Shown here one piece after another: positions 7,484 through 18,848 of a DNA stretch of 30,385 bases. The translations under genes and the position numbers were made by a program. The notes below the pieces were generated by a model that had not been told where the DNA came from, ran no database searches, and saw nothing but the letters and a program-made list of their open reading frames with translations. Every line of letters begins with the position of its first letter. The stretch's first letter is position 1. The DNA is from Chara braunii (Eukaryota; Streptophyta; Charophyceae; Charales; Characeae), in NCBI GenBank assembly GCA_003427395.1, contig BFEA01000203.1:767376-797760 (forward strand), read 5' to 3'.

Positions 7484-7713
7484 TAGGGCTTCCGAGATGC
7501 TTTCCTTTTGTGACTAGAGCGCTTAACATATATGGCCAGTAGCAAAGCTTGTTGTTTCTCGAAACTCGCACGAAAACTTCAGAGGGAAATCAGGTTTTGT
7601 GCACTCTCGACAAAAGGGACAACAGAATAGGAGAATCCCTTGCTAGTTATGTGCTATGACTGTCGTAAGCATACAAAGCCTAGAGGTTTCGATACTAAGG
7701 TAGGACCCGCCTA

Positions 7714-8026
7714 ATCAGAGATTTTCCCAGGTGACGGAAACGCCAAGCTTCTCGAGTGGGTTCAAGCATTCGGCACGGAGATTCCAAACGAGATCGGGTA
7801 CTTCCGGCTCAGCTACTCGCGTCGCGTGATGTTTAGCCAGGGAGTCGGAGCACAATTCTCAAGCCTCAATATAACTCGCCAGGACCCCCTTTCATGGGCA
7901 GATTGTAAGCATTACATCACTCTAAACAAGGAGGGAAACTGGGTCTTTCACTTAAACCCTCAGATTCCCGGTGCCAGACCAGCCTGTACTCCAGTTCGGT
8001 TGAACAGGCAGGAGCTGAATCTCTGA
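7714..8026 (+). CDS. Unidentified open stretch, possible gag remnant
   Basis: About 103 open codons after a TAA, with the first ATG only at 7829. It begins SEIFPGDGNAKLLEWVQAFG, faintly like the FxGxxxxxLxxWVxxF start of some retroelement capsids, and ends with a stop after RLNRQELNL. Nothing downstream (no zinc knuckle, no protease) supports this. It may be chance. Confidence 0.2.
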
Positions 8027-8394
8027 GAGAATAGACCTAGTGCTCATGGTTCTGCAGATTGCTTTAAGGGTTAATTGAAAGCAAGCGGGGGCGTACATAA
8101 CGCGTTTTCATGGTATAGTCAAGGCCTCGCTGATAGTAACGAGGAATACAAACAGCCTTTCTTCGCATTAATCCTTGTACCAACTTCGCTAAGTAAACTC
8201 TTAGTCACCATCAAGGAGAAATTTAGCGAGAACATAGGAGATTTTTCTCAGAACTGCCTGGCAAGCGCAGCCAACCAAGCCCTCGCCCACACACACATGT
8301 ATCTGAAGAGTTGTAGTCTCGCATCCAGCTTATCCTAAGGCAAAAACGAACTCACACCTTTAAGAGTTACAAGAGCACATGTGAGCCTACTCTC

Positions 8395-8555
8395 TCGTGT
8401 ATCCTTGCAGTCAATTAGTGCAATCTCAAGGTACAGTCACACGAAACAGTCACTCTGTGCTATCACACGATACAATCAAACAATGTGTTTGTGCTATGCA
8501 GTCACTCAGAACAGTCGGTGCAACCACATAGGTACAGTCACACGAGCNCNATAGC
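8395..8555. repeat. Short degenerate repeat region (ACAGTCACACGA-like)
   Basis: The words acagtcacacga, acagtcact, atacaatcaaac and acagtcacacgagc recur irregularly at about 15-40 bp spacing. Confidence 0.4.
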
Positions 8556-11472
8556 ATGGCACAANACANGCANGAAGAAGACTAAACGTCCCTTTGANGT
8601 TGCCCATGTCCCGATAGACCACTCAAAGCACAAGGACAAATGCACCNAGGTCTCACTCTCAACCGGATCATNNCCAGATTGAGGCGCCCCTCCTTCTCAT
8701 TTCACATGCAGCATTCAGCATAGATACAGGGTTTTAGGACTGAGGTTACCCCAAAGAAGTCGGAAAACCAAGATCTTATCTGCAATCACTATCTCGATCG
8801 AAACACTCATGTTTTGTCTTCCATTTTGACCCAAACAATTCATCAATGTCACCCTAGTGTCATCTCAGTTTCTACCAGCCAGCATATTAAGCCATACCCA
8901 CACGAGGCATCTTGCTGAAATGATTACTGGCTGACCATTCTCGAATCGGGTCTCCGTCCCATCCAGGTGACTCAAGAGGGGTGATAGAAGGAGAACGGAA
9001 GAGGCGAAGGAGCTTCTATACAGACTAATCATAAGACTTATTTGTAATTAAGCAAGAGCACTGTCCTCGTTTTCTCCCCCAATTAAACTGAGTCTCCGTC
9101 TCATCATCTCCGTTTTTATCATCTCCATTCCATCCTCCCAAGGGTTTCTCAGTTCTCGGTCCGCTACTCCCACGATCCACACTTTTTGTCGAGTTTACCC
9201 ATATTCGCCAGAGAAACAAGTGATAACTCACTCAATCCAATGTACCCTGCACATCTATAGTCAGACCACGAGCAACTATCTTTCCAGGAGCCAACGCCTC
9301 AGAGATTAGAGCCCCGCTCAGCCGATAGCGTTAGGGAATGACACGTCAATAGAAGGATATTAACTTCGGGAGCAAGCTCAGTAATGGCCAGTTCTTGATT
9401 AGCTTTAGTAAACAGTCATCAGACAGCGGTAAGCTCAGCTATAGGCAAAAGCTTGAGTATCAATCTTAGATGCCCAACAGTTTCGCAAAAGGGAGCGAGG
9501 GCTGATCGGTCTTCAACCAGAAGTTGTCGCAAGGCACGAGAAAAGTACCAGGGATGCCACCTCTATGCGGTCACTCTACGGCCTCTCATCACCACCTCTT
9601 CTAAGAGAGCAACTTCTGCCTAAGCCCTCACGCCTTCACTCTTCTCGCTGCACACATTTGCACGCACCGTCCTTCCGCTTCACGTCCACATCCCGCACAG
9701 CCGAGCAGCCAACACAGTGGTCTATTAGTCACTTAACAACTGTGCCAGAAATAGCCCTCGACGGTCATAGCGGCTCATGCATAAAAGTATAAGCCAGTCA
9801 TGACGAGAGCGAGGCATGAACAACACCCAGAGCGTCAACCTGAGACGCCAACAAAGGCGAGCAGGAGTAGATCAGCTAGGAGAATCTCCCAATCAAGAAC
9901 CAGTTAGCACAGCAACATGCTTCTTGCACAGCCTGTTCGGAGTGACCTCGTCTATCTTCTCACTCTTCTTCTCAGCACGCGATGTCCCCTCACTAACATA
10001 GAAACTGGCGCGACACCACATTTGCTATTCTGTCGAAACGCGCGCGTATTCCTCTCTCTACCTGCCCATTCGAGCATGACGGTCACAATATCCTCTTTCC
10101 AATAAACCGCCCCACAAGTTCGTGCCCTCTCTCTCTCTCCCTCGCTTCAGCTCCGGAAAACATCCGTTTGTCGCTCGCGTATGCATGCCCTCGTTTCACT
10201 GACTCTTCGCGCACACCAGTCAGGTTGACGTCTGCCTCTTTTGCACTTTCGTTTAGCTCTCACCCTCTCTCTCTCGTTTCTCTGAACCGCCCAACAGTCG
10301 ACCTCCAGTCCTAGACCTTCACACTCGTCCTGTCCCCCTGCCTCGTTCCTCTTCCGTCCCGCGGCCTCTGGGCGCCAGTTACCGAGAGCTGGCCTCGGGT
10401 CCGCGCTCCACTGGCTTCACCGCCCGGTGATGCTTCTCGATCTCGCCTGGTCTATTCCAGGATCTGAGATCTGTCTCTCGGTCCGCATCACTCATCTCGC
10501 TTTCCCCTCCTGAGTCCCTGTCCTGGTGGATCTGTTCCAGGTCTGCTGTGTCCATCTAAGTCTCAGTTTCGTGATAGGCCACTGTTATCCGTAGCCTTGC
10601 CGTCACTCCGTCCCGCCTACAGCGTCTCTCCGCTCGGTCCCTCGCCTCTGAAATCGCATCCTGCAGCTTCGGGTTAGTCCGCATTTCCCCTTCTCTTGCT
10701 CCCTCCACGTTGATCTTCAGTACAAACTCATCTCCACCATCATAGTTGAGTATGACGGTGATCCAGGGTCCTTCCCCGGAAACGGGCTTCCAACGGGCCT
10801 GGTGATACTAGTATCCGGGCCTGTACCCATGCAATGCCATAGTCACTCGAAATAGCCAAGAACTTAGTCTCCAGGCACTCGCACAGAGACAGCCCCCTTA
10901 CAGGCCCCGGAGCTCCGCTCTTTCCCTCGTCTCCGGCTCACAGCGCTAATGCAGCGGAAATACTCTGCGACTAGCGTGCGTACAGCTAAACTCTTGTCTC
11001 TTTTATAGGCCGTAACCCCGTGTTCTGAATGAGGGCTTCGAGTACTTTTCAAACTTCAGCACTCAAATTCCTATAACTCCTAAAACAACTCCGCGAAAGA
11101 AAAGGAAATACGAGACGCCAACGGTCAAACTCATCCCCGCAGACCAGACACAGTGGTCCCATAATGGGTTACTAGTGGGTGCTCGCCCTTCTTTAAAACC
11201 CATAGTCTGGCTTACCACCATNGGGTACCCGTGTCCGATGGTAAGGAGGGGGTTCATGACCTCCTATAGGGGGTGACAAACCTCCTACCGATGAGGCCGC
11301 GGGTCGCCCCTCTTTTGGGACCTAACNNCGCGGCGCTCAATCGGCGCTCACTCTCAGACCAAATAAACGGGGCCGGCCAACTAGGACCACAGATCAACAT
11401 CCGAACCGTTGGCCTCCCCATGATATGACAGAAACTGGGGAAAAGGAAGGCCGCGCCTGAAGACTGGTAAAG

Positions 11473-11512
11473 TAATAATAACAATAATAATAATGAGAAT
11501 AATAATATTAAT
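11473..11512. repeat. AAT-type microsatellite
   Basis: Imperfect AAT/AAC triplets in an AT-only stretch. A similar AT-rich stretch at about 11845-11870 precedes the gap. Confidence 0.7.
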
Positions 11513-11910
11513 CGNTGAAAAGGAAAGGGTGGCGTCCCATAATTTCTCCGCGCAACACCCTTGCCTGAACANCGACCCANATTCACGCACAAGTCTAGCA
11601 CTCGATTCTCAACCTTTTTCGTTCCTCTTCTTTCTCTTACTAANTTTCCTCCTTTTAGTCCTCACTGTATCTGCTTCTTATCCTGGCCACCGGGGTCCGC
11701 GCGATTCGGACAAATAGGTCTGGTACGGGCAGTATACGAGGGGTCAGGTAGGACCCAGACCATAAAACCTATTGCAGTCTGAAATCTGAATCGGCAACCN
11801 TCCCTACGAAGTGACAAANNTACTGTTGAGAAACTAAGAATANGAAAATTATAACAATAACAACAATAGACNGGAAATCATAGCATCTCAGTGACTNNNG
11901 NCNNNNGGNT

Positions 11911-12649
11911 TTNCCCNNNNNNNNNNNNNNNNNNNNNNNNNNNNNNNNNNNNNNNNNNNNNNNNNNNNNNNNNNNNNNNNNNNNNNNNNNNNNNNNNNNN
12001 NNNNNNNNNNNNNNNNNNNNNNNNNNNNNNNNNNNNNNNNNNNNNNNNNNNNNNNNNNNNNNNNNNNNNNNNNNNNNNNNNNNNNNNNNNNNNNNNNNNN
12101 NNNNNNNNNNNNNNNNNNNNNNNNNNNNNNNNNNNNNNNNNNNNNNNNNNNNNNNNNNNNNNNNNNNNNNNNNNNNNNNNNNNNNNNNNNNNNNNNNNNN
12201 NNNNNNNNNNNNNNNNNNNNNNNNNNNNNNNNNNNNNNNNNNNNNNNNNNNNNNNNNNNNNNNNNNNNNNNNNNNNNNNNNNNNNNNNNNNNNNNNNNNN
12301 NNNNNNNNNNNNNNNNNNNNNNNNNNNNNNNNNNNNNNNNNNNNNNNNNNNNNNNNNNNNNNNNNNNNNNNNNNNNNNNNNNNNNNNNNNNNNNNNNNNN
12401 NNNNNNNNNNNNNNNNNNNNNNNNNNNNNNNNNNNNNNNNNNNNNNNNNNNNNNNNNNNNNNNNNNNNNNNNNNNNNNNNNNNNNNNNNNNNNNNNNNNN
12501 NNNNNNNNNNNNNNNNNNNNNNNNNNNNNNNNNNNNNNNNNNNNNNNNNNNNNNNNNNNNNNNNNNNNNNNNNNNNNNNNNNNNNNNNNNNNNNNNNNNN
12601 NNNNNNNNNNNNNNNNNNNNNNNNNNNNNNNNNNNNNNNNNNNNNNNNN
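11911..12649. other. Assembly gap (run of N)
   Basis: Continuous Ns flanked by low-quality mixed N/base sequence (11897-11917) on the left and a C-rich stretch on the right. Further exons of the IPT/TIG gene could be hidden here. Confidence 0.99.
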
Positions 12650-12845
12650 CCGCCCCCGCCCCCCGCGCCACCCCACTCTCCACCCATCGCCACCCCGGTC
12701 CCGCCAGGAGTGGGTGTGTTACCCGGGGGGTTCCAAGGTAGGGGAAAATTTCTTCCGATGAATTTTAATGCCACGGGGTGTGTGCCGTCGCTGCGCACCG
12801 CCCACTTTCTTTTCTTTTTTTTTTTTTTAGGCGGGCAGGTTGCCA

Positions 12846-12866
12846 GGGGGGGGGGGGGGGGGGGGG
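12846..12866. repeat. Poly-G tract, 21 bp
   Basis: Twenty-one G in a row in a low-complexity stretch downstream of the gap. Exact length is unreliable in short-read data. Confidence 0.85.
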
Positions 12867-13079
12867 AGAGACAGCAACACAGCAAGACGCACAGACACAG
12901 GCATCTGAAACACAGCTACCCCCATCCAACCTGCTTTCAGCCCAGTTCAAAGTTGCAAAGCTCCTTCTTGGACCGTTCGCTGTATCAGCAGAGATGAAGG
13001 TGGACAATTAGGAATGCAGCAAATGACATAGAAAATAAAACATGCTGCTAGGTACAAAATGAGATTCCAGGGTACGTAC

Positions 13080-13990
13080 CATATCTTACTTCAATATCAT
13101 TGCCATTTGTCACTGTTGTCCCATTCCCAGAAAGTGAAACCGTGACATTGTGATATCCAGGTTGAAGAGAAGAGTATCGGCAGGTAATCTCATCAAGTCG
13201 CATTGCTATCACATGGCACCTGGCCATATCACCTCCAATGCTGATTACCACATCCTCATACCTTTGGTTGCTGGCATAATCACCAGGGAACCATCCACTT
13301 ATGTTGAGATACCCCGGCCGTCCAGCAGGAAGCTCTTGAGCACTCAGGGCCGTTATGATTGGTATTGCATACTGCGTTTCACTTGCTGTTGGATCAACAT
13401 ATGCAACGGCACCAGCAAGAGTAGCATTCTCAACGAAACCGTCACTGTACTCAAGGAATACATGTATGTCAATAAGCTCCTCCGTTCCGTTGATCTCCAA
13501 GGCCGGGGGAGACACACATACGAATGAGGTGCTGGTGACGCTCTGCGAAAGAACAACAGCAGGTCCCCAAATGCCAAACTGAACCGTCAGTTCTGCTGAG
13601 TCGAACCCTCTACCTGAGATGGTGACCAGAGTCTGGCCTTGTAGGGCGACGTATTTTGGGCTTGCTGATCCCACTTTCAGGGCCCTAACCATGACCCTTG
13701 CAGATGTTTCCATGACTCCTATTGATTGGCCCACTCCCATGATCAGCACCTTGACTTCTGATGGTCCCGATCGAGTGTCTAGCGCTGGCACAACCATGAT
13801 TGTAGTTTCTGTGGTGTTTCTCACATTTGCCTTTTTATGACCAATGAAAAGTTGAATCATCCTCATGTCTTTCACAAATCCTGACCCTGATATGGTAAAC
13901 ACAGTCTCAACAGTGCCTTCCTTGGGGCTCACAGACATAATACTTGGTGTCAAGGAGGGGTCATAAATCAAAGCACAATGCTGCCCATCT
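13080..13990 (-). CDS. IPT/TIG-domain protein, downstream exon
   Basis: An internal exon of 911 nt. The acceptor is AAATGCGCAG before 13990 (AG at 13991-13992), the donor GTACGT at 13079-13074. About 303 residues hold three IPT/TIG (immunoglobulin-like) domains. The first starts near TPSIMSVSPKEGT with TISGSGF, the second near ALKVGSASPKYVALQGQTLV with TISGRGF, the third near PIITALSAQELPAGRPGYLN. Many N-x-S/T sites suggest an extracellular or lumenal protein. IPT repeats occur in large surface proteins (plexin, fibrocystin/PKHD1-like and algal relatives). The reading frame is clean and the start phase (AG|A) fits the donor of the 26729-27850 exon. The following exon, phase 1, is not visible; it may lie in or beyond the gap. 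The exact function is unknown. Confidence 0.78.
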
Positions 13991-14274
13991 CTGCGCATTT
14001 CACATTCACAGCAAAGCTGTCAACAACTGGTTTGGATAGGAAATGAAGACTTGTTGTTTTTGATACAATACAGAATGAGGCAAATCTTTCGGCAAAATCA
14101 CCTCAAGGCCCAAGCTTAGATGTTCTGAACAGCCCCCATTCTCCACTCAGCAACACTAGACCAGGCAAACAGCCCGAACTGCAAGGTGGCCAAACAGAAG
14201 ACAATAAAAGTCTACGTGGAAAAAGAAGGTCATACTCTGTCAAGCATAGTGAATTCAGGCTTGTAATGCCAGCA

Positions 14275-14278
<4 letters not shown>

Positions 14279-14362
<84 letters not shown>
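14279..14362. repeat. (AG)n microsatellite, about 42 repeats
   Basis: Uninterrupted AG dinucleotides followed by GGGGG. On the minus strand it gives a false poly-Ser/Leu ORF. Confidence 0.97.
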
Positions 14363-14365
<3 letters not shown>

Positions 14366-14597
14366 GCTGAGTGCATCAGATAACAGTCTGAGCCACTCCG
14401 ATGCCTATGCACCCTCATTGCCATCGGAACTGAACAATTAGAAATGAGGCCAAGAGCATAGCCCAAGCCTCAAAGCACCTGAAGCAGGAGACGGTCTGAA
14501 GTAACAACCTGAAGCCCACACATCATGGGCTGCCACAAAGTCTATACATGTATCTGCAGCACACTACCTGAATGATACGGAATGGTATCACACACCA

Positions 14598-15530
14598 TCA
14601 CACTGTGCAAAGAAACCAAGCCCCTCTTTTACCTGAGCTGGTTGTAGGATGTGAACCGACAACCTGCACAACTATTTGCTGCAAATCGGTGCCTACATCT
14701 AGATATGTTACAATATCACCGAAAAAGTTAGATCTTAGACTTAAAGCATCGGCAACAACATTATATTTCCCCTTTACTGGCTTTAGCTCAAAATTATGCT
14801 GATCAATCTCGGCGGCCCACGTAGTCAATTTAGGTGTCAGTCGGGCCTGCGTTTTAAGCCAACGAAGTGTCTCATGATCTGAGTACACTTTGAAATGGCG
14901 TCCTAAGAGATAGTGTCGCCAGTGATCCAGAGCTTCCGGGAGAGCAAACAACTCTCTCTCATACGTAGAAGCGGCGACCTTCTCATTAGGTAGTCGTCGG
15001 GACATAAACTCAACAGGCCTGTATCCATTCCCATCATCTTGTTGGAGCACAGCACCTATCCCGTACTGACTGGCGTCGGTTGTGACGACAAAGGGCAAAG
15101 AAGGATCAGCAACTTTCAAAACCGGGTAGTTAATCAGACATTTCTTCAGGCGTTTAAACGAAGTCGTACAGGCTGAGTCCCACTTCCAGATTGTTTCTTT
15201 CTTAAGCAATCTCCAAAGGGATGCAGCAATTATCGTGAAGTGTCTAACGAACTTCCGATAATAGTTGGCTAGCCCAAGGAACGACCGCAACTCAGTCAAA
15301 GTGCGGGGGTTAGGCCAATCACAAATTGCTGTAATTTTTGCGTTTTCCGGTTTGATCCCATCACCATCAAGCACATATCCTGGATATAAAACCTGACGCT
15401 TAGCCCATTCACACTTCTTGGGGTTCAATTTCAACTTTGCCTCACGCAATTTATTTAGCACAAGTCGAAGGTGCTCACAATGTTCTTTCAGGTCTTTACT
15501 AAAAATCAGAATATCATCAAGATAAACAAC
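14598..15530 (-). pseudogene. Reverse transcriptase C-terminal part and RNase H
   Basis: The frame opens with [11 protein letters not shown] (catalytic YLDD at 15513-15524), then the RT thumb (KLNPKKCEWAKRQVLYPGYV, LRSFLGLANYYRKFVRHF). The RNase H domain follows with catalytic acidic residues in VVTTDASQYGIGAVLQQDDG, STYERELFAL and KVYSDHETLRWLKT, ending near NVVADALSLR where NVVADALSR is usual. After that only about 40 residues continue and no integrase zinc finger or DDE core is seen, so the gene is cut off near 14640. One base is missing just before YLDD relative to the upstream RT part. Confidence 0.85.
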
Positions 15531-15802
15531 AACAATTTATCAAGCCACTCGCGAAAAAGCTCATTCATCGTTCTTTGGAAAGTTGCAGGGGCATTCGTAA
15601 GACCAAAGGGCAATACAACGAGCTCATAGTGCCCATACCTTGTTCGAAAGGCAGTCTTGTATTGGTCTTCTGGCTCTACCTCAATTTGATGGTAGCCAGA
15701 CCTCAAATCAATCTTAGTGAAGTACTTGCTACCCTGCACTCGATCCAACAAATCGTCTATTATCGGCAATGGCTCAACATTCTTAACTGTTATATCGTTC
15801 AA
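15506..15802 (-). pseudogene. Reverse transcriptase, fingers/palm fragment
   Basis: About 95 residues with typical Ty3/gypsy RT motifs: [35 protein letters not shown] (motif A, catalytic Asp) and [18 protein letters not shown] (motif B). It ends in LLLFILMIF because one T is missing in AAATTGTTG, which throws YLDD into the next frame. The start directly follows KKDGD of the upstream ORF, while the usual MCxDYRxLN segment is absent, so a small deletion plus frameshift occurred near 15800. Confidence 0.88.
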
Positions 15803-16692
15803 TCTCCATCTTTCTTTGGTAGAAAAAGCACTGGCGCTCCATAAGGCGAGGAGCTAGGCCTTATCCATCCCTTTTCCAGCATTTCATCAAGCTTGGTTCG
15901 AAGTTCGTCCAACTCTTTGGGTGACATTCTATATATAGGCCCCTTAGGAATCTGACTTTCTGGCACAATCTCAATGTGATGTTTGATTGGTCGTTCCACC
16001 ACACCGCTTGGGGCCTCTGCCACATCTGTGAATTCTTTCAAGATCTTTTCAATTTCGGGGGACTTTGCCTCTTCTTTGACTTCACCCTCCTTCGTTGGGC
16101 GCACATATGCGACAAAAACTTGATCATACAAGTTATACTTTTTCACATGGCGAGCGAACGCGGGGGCACTCATACAACAATGAGCCAAGCTGCCGTCCTT
16201 ATCAGATTCATGGAATAGGTGGATTTTCTTCTTTCCACCACGCGGACTTGGGAGCCAACATTCATGATCCCTTAACTTTATATCCACATTTGCAGCTTCA
16301 CCCCAATCCATGCCTAAAAAAATGTCTTCCACCAAGAGAGTCAGAGAGTGGAGAACGCGTTCCACCTTCCCCTCTGCTTCGAGCCGGAAGTATATCTGAA
16401 CCCCTTCAACATATCTATCCATTACAGTTACAGAACTATTAGCTAGTTTACTCATTATGGGTTCATCTAACTGTTTTACCTTAAGCCCGAGTCGCAGCTT
16501 TTGCAAACCCTTTTTACTTACATAGCTGCGTGTTGACCCGTTGTCAATCATTCCTCCAACTCTTACTTTATTTATCTTTAGATCTGCAATTATTAACTGT
16601 CCTTTACGTTTCTTCATTTCAGTCCAGGCTTGGCGACGAGCGGCCAACTCATCACCCATGCCAGCGAGGGATCCACCTAGAGAGGTACACAC
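15799..16692 (-). pseudogene. Aspartic protease and start of reverse transcriptase
   Basis: 297 open residues. The protease part has GGMIDNGSTRSYVS at the active site: D-N-G instead of the usual D-S/T-G, which probably weakens or abolishes cleavage. A later FLGMDWGEAANVDI matches the ILGxDWL segment of the family. After a linker the RT start is clear: [40 protein letters not shown] and [14 protein letters not shown]. The frame ends there at a stop caused by the RT deletion. Confidence 0.85.
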
Positions 16693-16820
16693 ACTTAATA
16701 CCTCTGGACAGTGTACTAGGTGGGGACTGTCTGTCTTTTCTGTTTCTGCCTGAGGAACCTTCGGATGGGAGGATGTCTTTCTGTTTACATCCGAAGTTCC
16801 GGTAGAGGCAACTAAAACCT

Positions 16821-17468
16821 CTACTGGCTGTTCCCTTTTGGTTGTTTGTAGTCGGGACAGAAGGGAACGATGTGGTTGGGGTCACCACATTTGAGGCATT
16901 GATCGGCGACCTTTCTGTCCTGCCAAACTTTCTCTGTAATCCCCAGTTTCTTCCAAGGCTCCCTTTCGGGCAAACCTGGATGGGGTGGATATGGTTTGTC
17001 CCATGTACCATACCATGCGCCTCTTCCTCTTCCCCAGGTAAAATACGAACCACGACCACCTTGCGAGGGACCATTGCCCCTTCCACCCACGTAGTAGCTA
17101 CCTTCGCCACCACCCCTTTGGGTACCGGGTCCTCTTCCACCACGTCCGCGACTTCCTCTTCCTCGGTTGCGGCCTCTTCCTTGTCGCCCTCCCTCGCGGG
17201 CTGCAACGGCCGCGTAGTTCCCCTCCTGAACTACCGAAGCGTTGGGTCCTCCCTCTAGACCATAATCTATCTGGTCGTAAGAGAGACTTTCGACACCTCC
17301 TTCTTCAAAGGTAAGAAGGAGATTGTCTTTCCCAGGTATGTTCCCTGAGATGGTGCGGTTTTGCCATTTCTTACCCGCTTGCAGATCTTTCCAGTAATGG
17401 CAATAATTAGCCTCGGCTAAGAAGCCGGCATGATCTATAGCGATCTTGCTGAACTTCTCATATGTCAT
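16821..17468 (-). pseudogene. Gag C-terminal capsid and nucleocapsid with zinc knuckle
   Basis: 215 residues. It begins in the capsid C-terminal domain (MTYEKFSKIAIDHAGFLAEA), passes through a long RGG-rich, Gly/Arg stretch (about residues 90-170) and ends with CLKCGDPNHIVPFC (16857-16898), an exact CCHC zinc knuckle. Both the RGG stretch and the knuckle would bind RNA during particle assembly. The capsid similarity continues upstream beyond 17468 in the same frame, so the ATG here is not the true start. Confidence 0.82.
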
Positions 17469-17964
17469 TCCCTCTTCCTTTGTGCGAGTATAGAGCTGAG
17501 TACGGAGAGGGTCGGGCAGTGCCCTAGCGAAGTTATTGAGGATCTGAGTAGGAGTGAGTCCATGTTCAGCGCATTATAAGAGTTCATCCATCATTGCTTT
17601 GAGTGCAGATTCACTTTTCCATTTCCTATCCGCAATATTTAAGATCAACATTTATGTTCGGCGAGCCAGACTTTTATCTTCAAATCGTTCTCTCTGACAA
17701 CCTTAAAGAAGTCTTTGATTCTTGTTTGCTGTGAATACTCGATCATAGTCTGGCAATTAGCTTCTTTTTGCAACGATATGGCGAAGCTCATCGCATCGTC
17801 GACCATACATGAAGTGGCCATTAAGACTTTGTCCCAATACGGAATGCGCTATCCGTACACATACGACTCTACGACAAAATCCAATGTAGAACACTCTCCT
17901 CCTTCTTGCCTGTGTAAGTCCACGACACTTTAACTTTAATCTTTCTTATATCCCCACTATCTTT
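17469..17964 (-). pseudogene. Gag capsid core, multiply frameshifted
   Basis: No long ORF, but minus-strand frames give capsid-like pieces in order: YWDKVLMATSCMVDDAMSF, KIKVWLAEHK, then ESALKAMMDELL and TPTQILNNFARALPDPLRTQ leading into the next segment. At least two frame changes and several stops (for example a TAA at 17576-17578) interrupt them. This links the coiled-coil gag start to the nucleocapsid segment. Confidence 0.65.
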
Positions 17965-18845
17965 TCACAACACTCCCTTTCCTTTCTTGTCTCCATTACC
18001 CCCGTCTCCGTCTCCATCTCCTCCTCCGCCGCCGCTGCCACGAACTATCTTGTCAATTACAACAGGCGTAAAGGTTTGTGTGATGTGAGTATCTAATTTA
18101 TGGATAAAGGATTGTATATGTTGATCAACATCTTTGGCAGACTTCTGCAGAAAGGTATTCCAAACTCCCTCAAACTTATATTGGTGGGGTTCAACTTGTT
18201 GCAATGTTTTGTTCATTGCTTCCAACTCTTGCGTTGTATGCAAGACTGTTTCTGTCAAGATGACTTGTTTTTCTTCTGTTGCAGCTTGCTTACCTTTTGG
18301 TCTTGCAGCTCTCTTTGTAGCCTTGCACCCTCTGCCTGCAGCCTTTTCCTTTCGTCAAACTTTTGTCGCTTCGCTGCTAACATTTTCATATGCAGTTCCG
18401 CACGCTTTTCCTCCAACAAGAGTTTTTTTTCCCTTTGGTCTTTAATGGAATTCAGTTTCGCAACGAACGTATCTCTTTCCTCCTCCGTCTCTTCAATTCG
18501 GTCGCTGGAATATGCATATTGATCATACCAATTCAGCGGTTTGACCTGGAGTTCCCCACCTGTCTGGCTAGTTTCTCCCCTTTCTGCTCGTCGCCTGATG
18601 AGCATGTCATCAGCAGATTCATCTTCTTCCTCTATTGTCTGTAATTCCTCTTTCAACTCCTTTTCTAACTTTTCTTTCATTTCTCTCTTCATTATTTCTT
18701 CTTCCATCTGCGCTTTCTTCTTTATTTCTTCTTCTTTTTGTCTTTTCCTTTCTTCTTTCTCTTTCTTCTTTTCAGCCAGGCGGCGATCTAGTTCAGCCTG
18801 CTCTGCAGCCGAGGGCCCAGGCTTTGCTGTGCCAGATCTCAGCAT
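17965..18845 (-). pseudogene. Gag N-terminal coiled-coil region
   Basis: A likely start is MLRSGTAKPGPSAAEQAELD (ATG 18845 or 18848); the open frame reaches 19007. A long Lys/Glu-rich coiled coil follows (about residues 20-85 and 110-195). The frame ends at 18255 with NKSS-stop, but the adjacent frame continues with VLHTTQELEAMNKTLQQVEP and a Gly/Asp-rich tail to 17965, so one indel in the A-rich stretch near 18270 breaks it. No other domain is visible. Confidence 0.65.
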
Positions 18846-18848
18846 CAT

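Larger units (their letters stand above)
7484..11910. other. No identifiable gene; mixed intergenic or degraded repeat DNA
   Basis: I see no domain I can name on either strand. 7714-8026 plus is open without an ATG at its start (see separate entry). 8395-8555 contains repeated ACAGTCACACGA-like words. 10080-10700 is pyrimidine-rich and fairly GC-rich, with CT runs. 11473-11512 is an AAT-type microsatellite. Ns occur at 8548-8672 and from 11221 on. All ORFs here are short and mostly overlap on both strands, as expected by chance. Confidence 0.6.

Noticed and set aside
7484-11910. tRNA, rRNA or CRISPR-like arrays
   Set aside because: No tRNA-like fold signals or rRNA core sequences seen by eye; repeats at 8395-8555 are irregular and lack uniform spacers.
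11769-12997. Long ORFs on both strands spanning the gap
   Set aside because: They consist almost entirely of N; the open frame is an artefact of the gap.
13150-13840. Plus-strand ORFs opposite the IPT exon
   Set aside because: Antisense shadows of a clear IPT/TIG coding exon.
14230-14466. Ser-Leu repeat protein
   Set aside because: Translation of the (AG)n microsatellite inside the intron.
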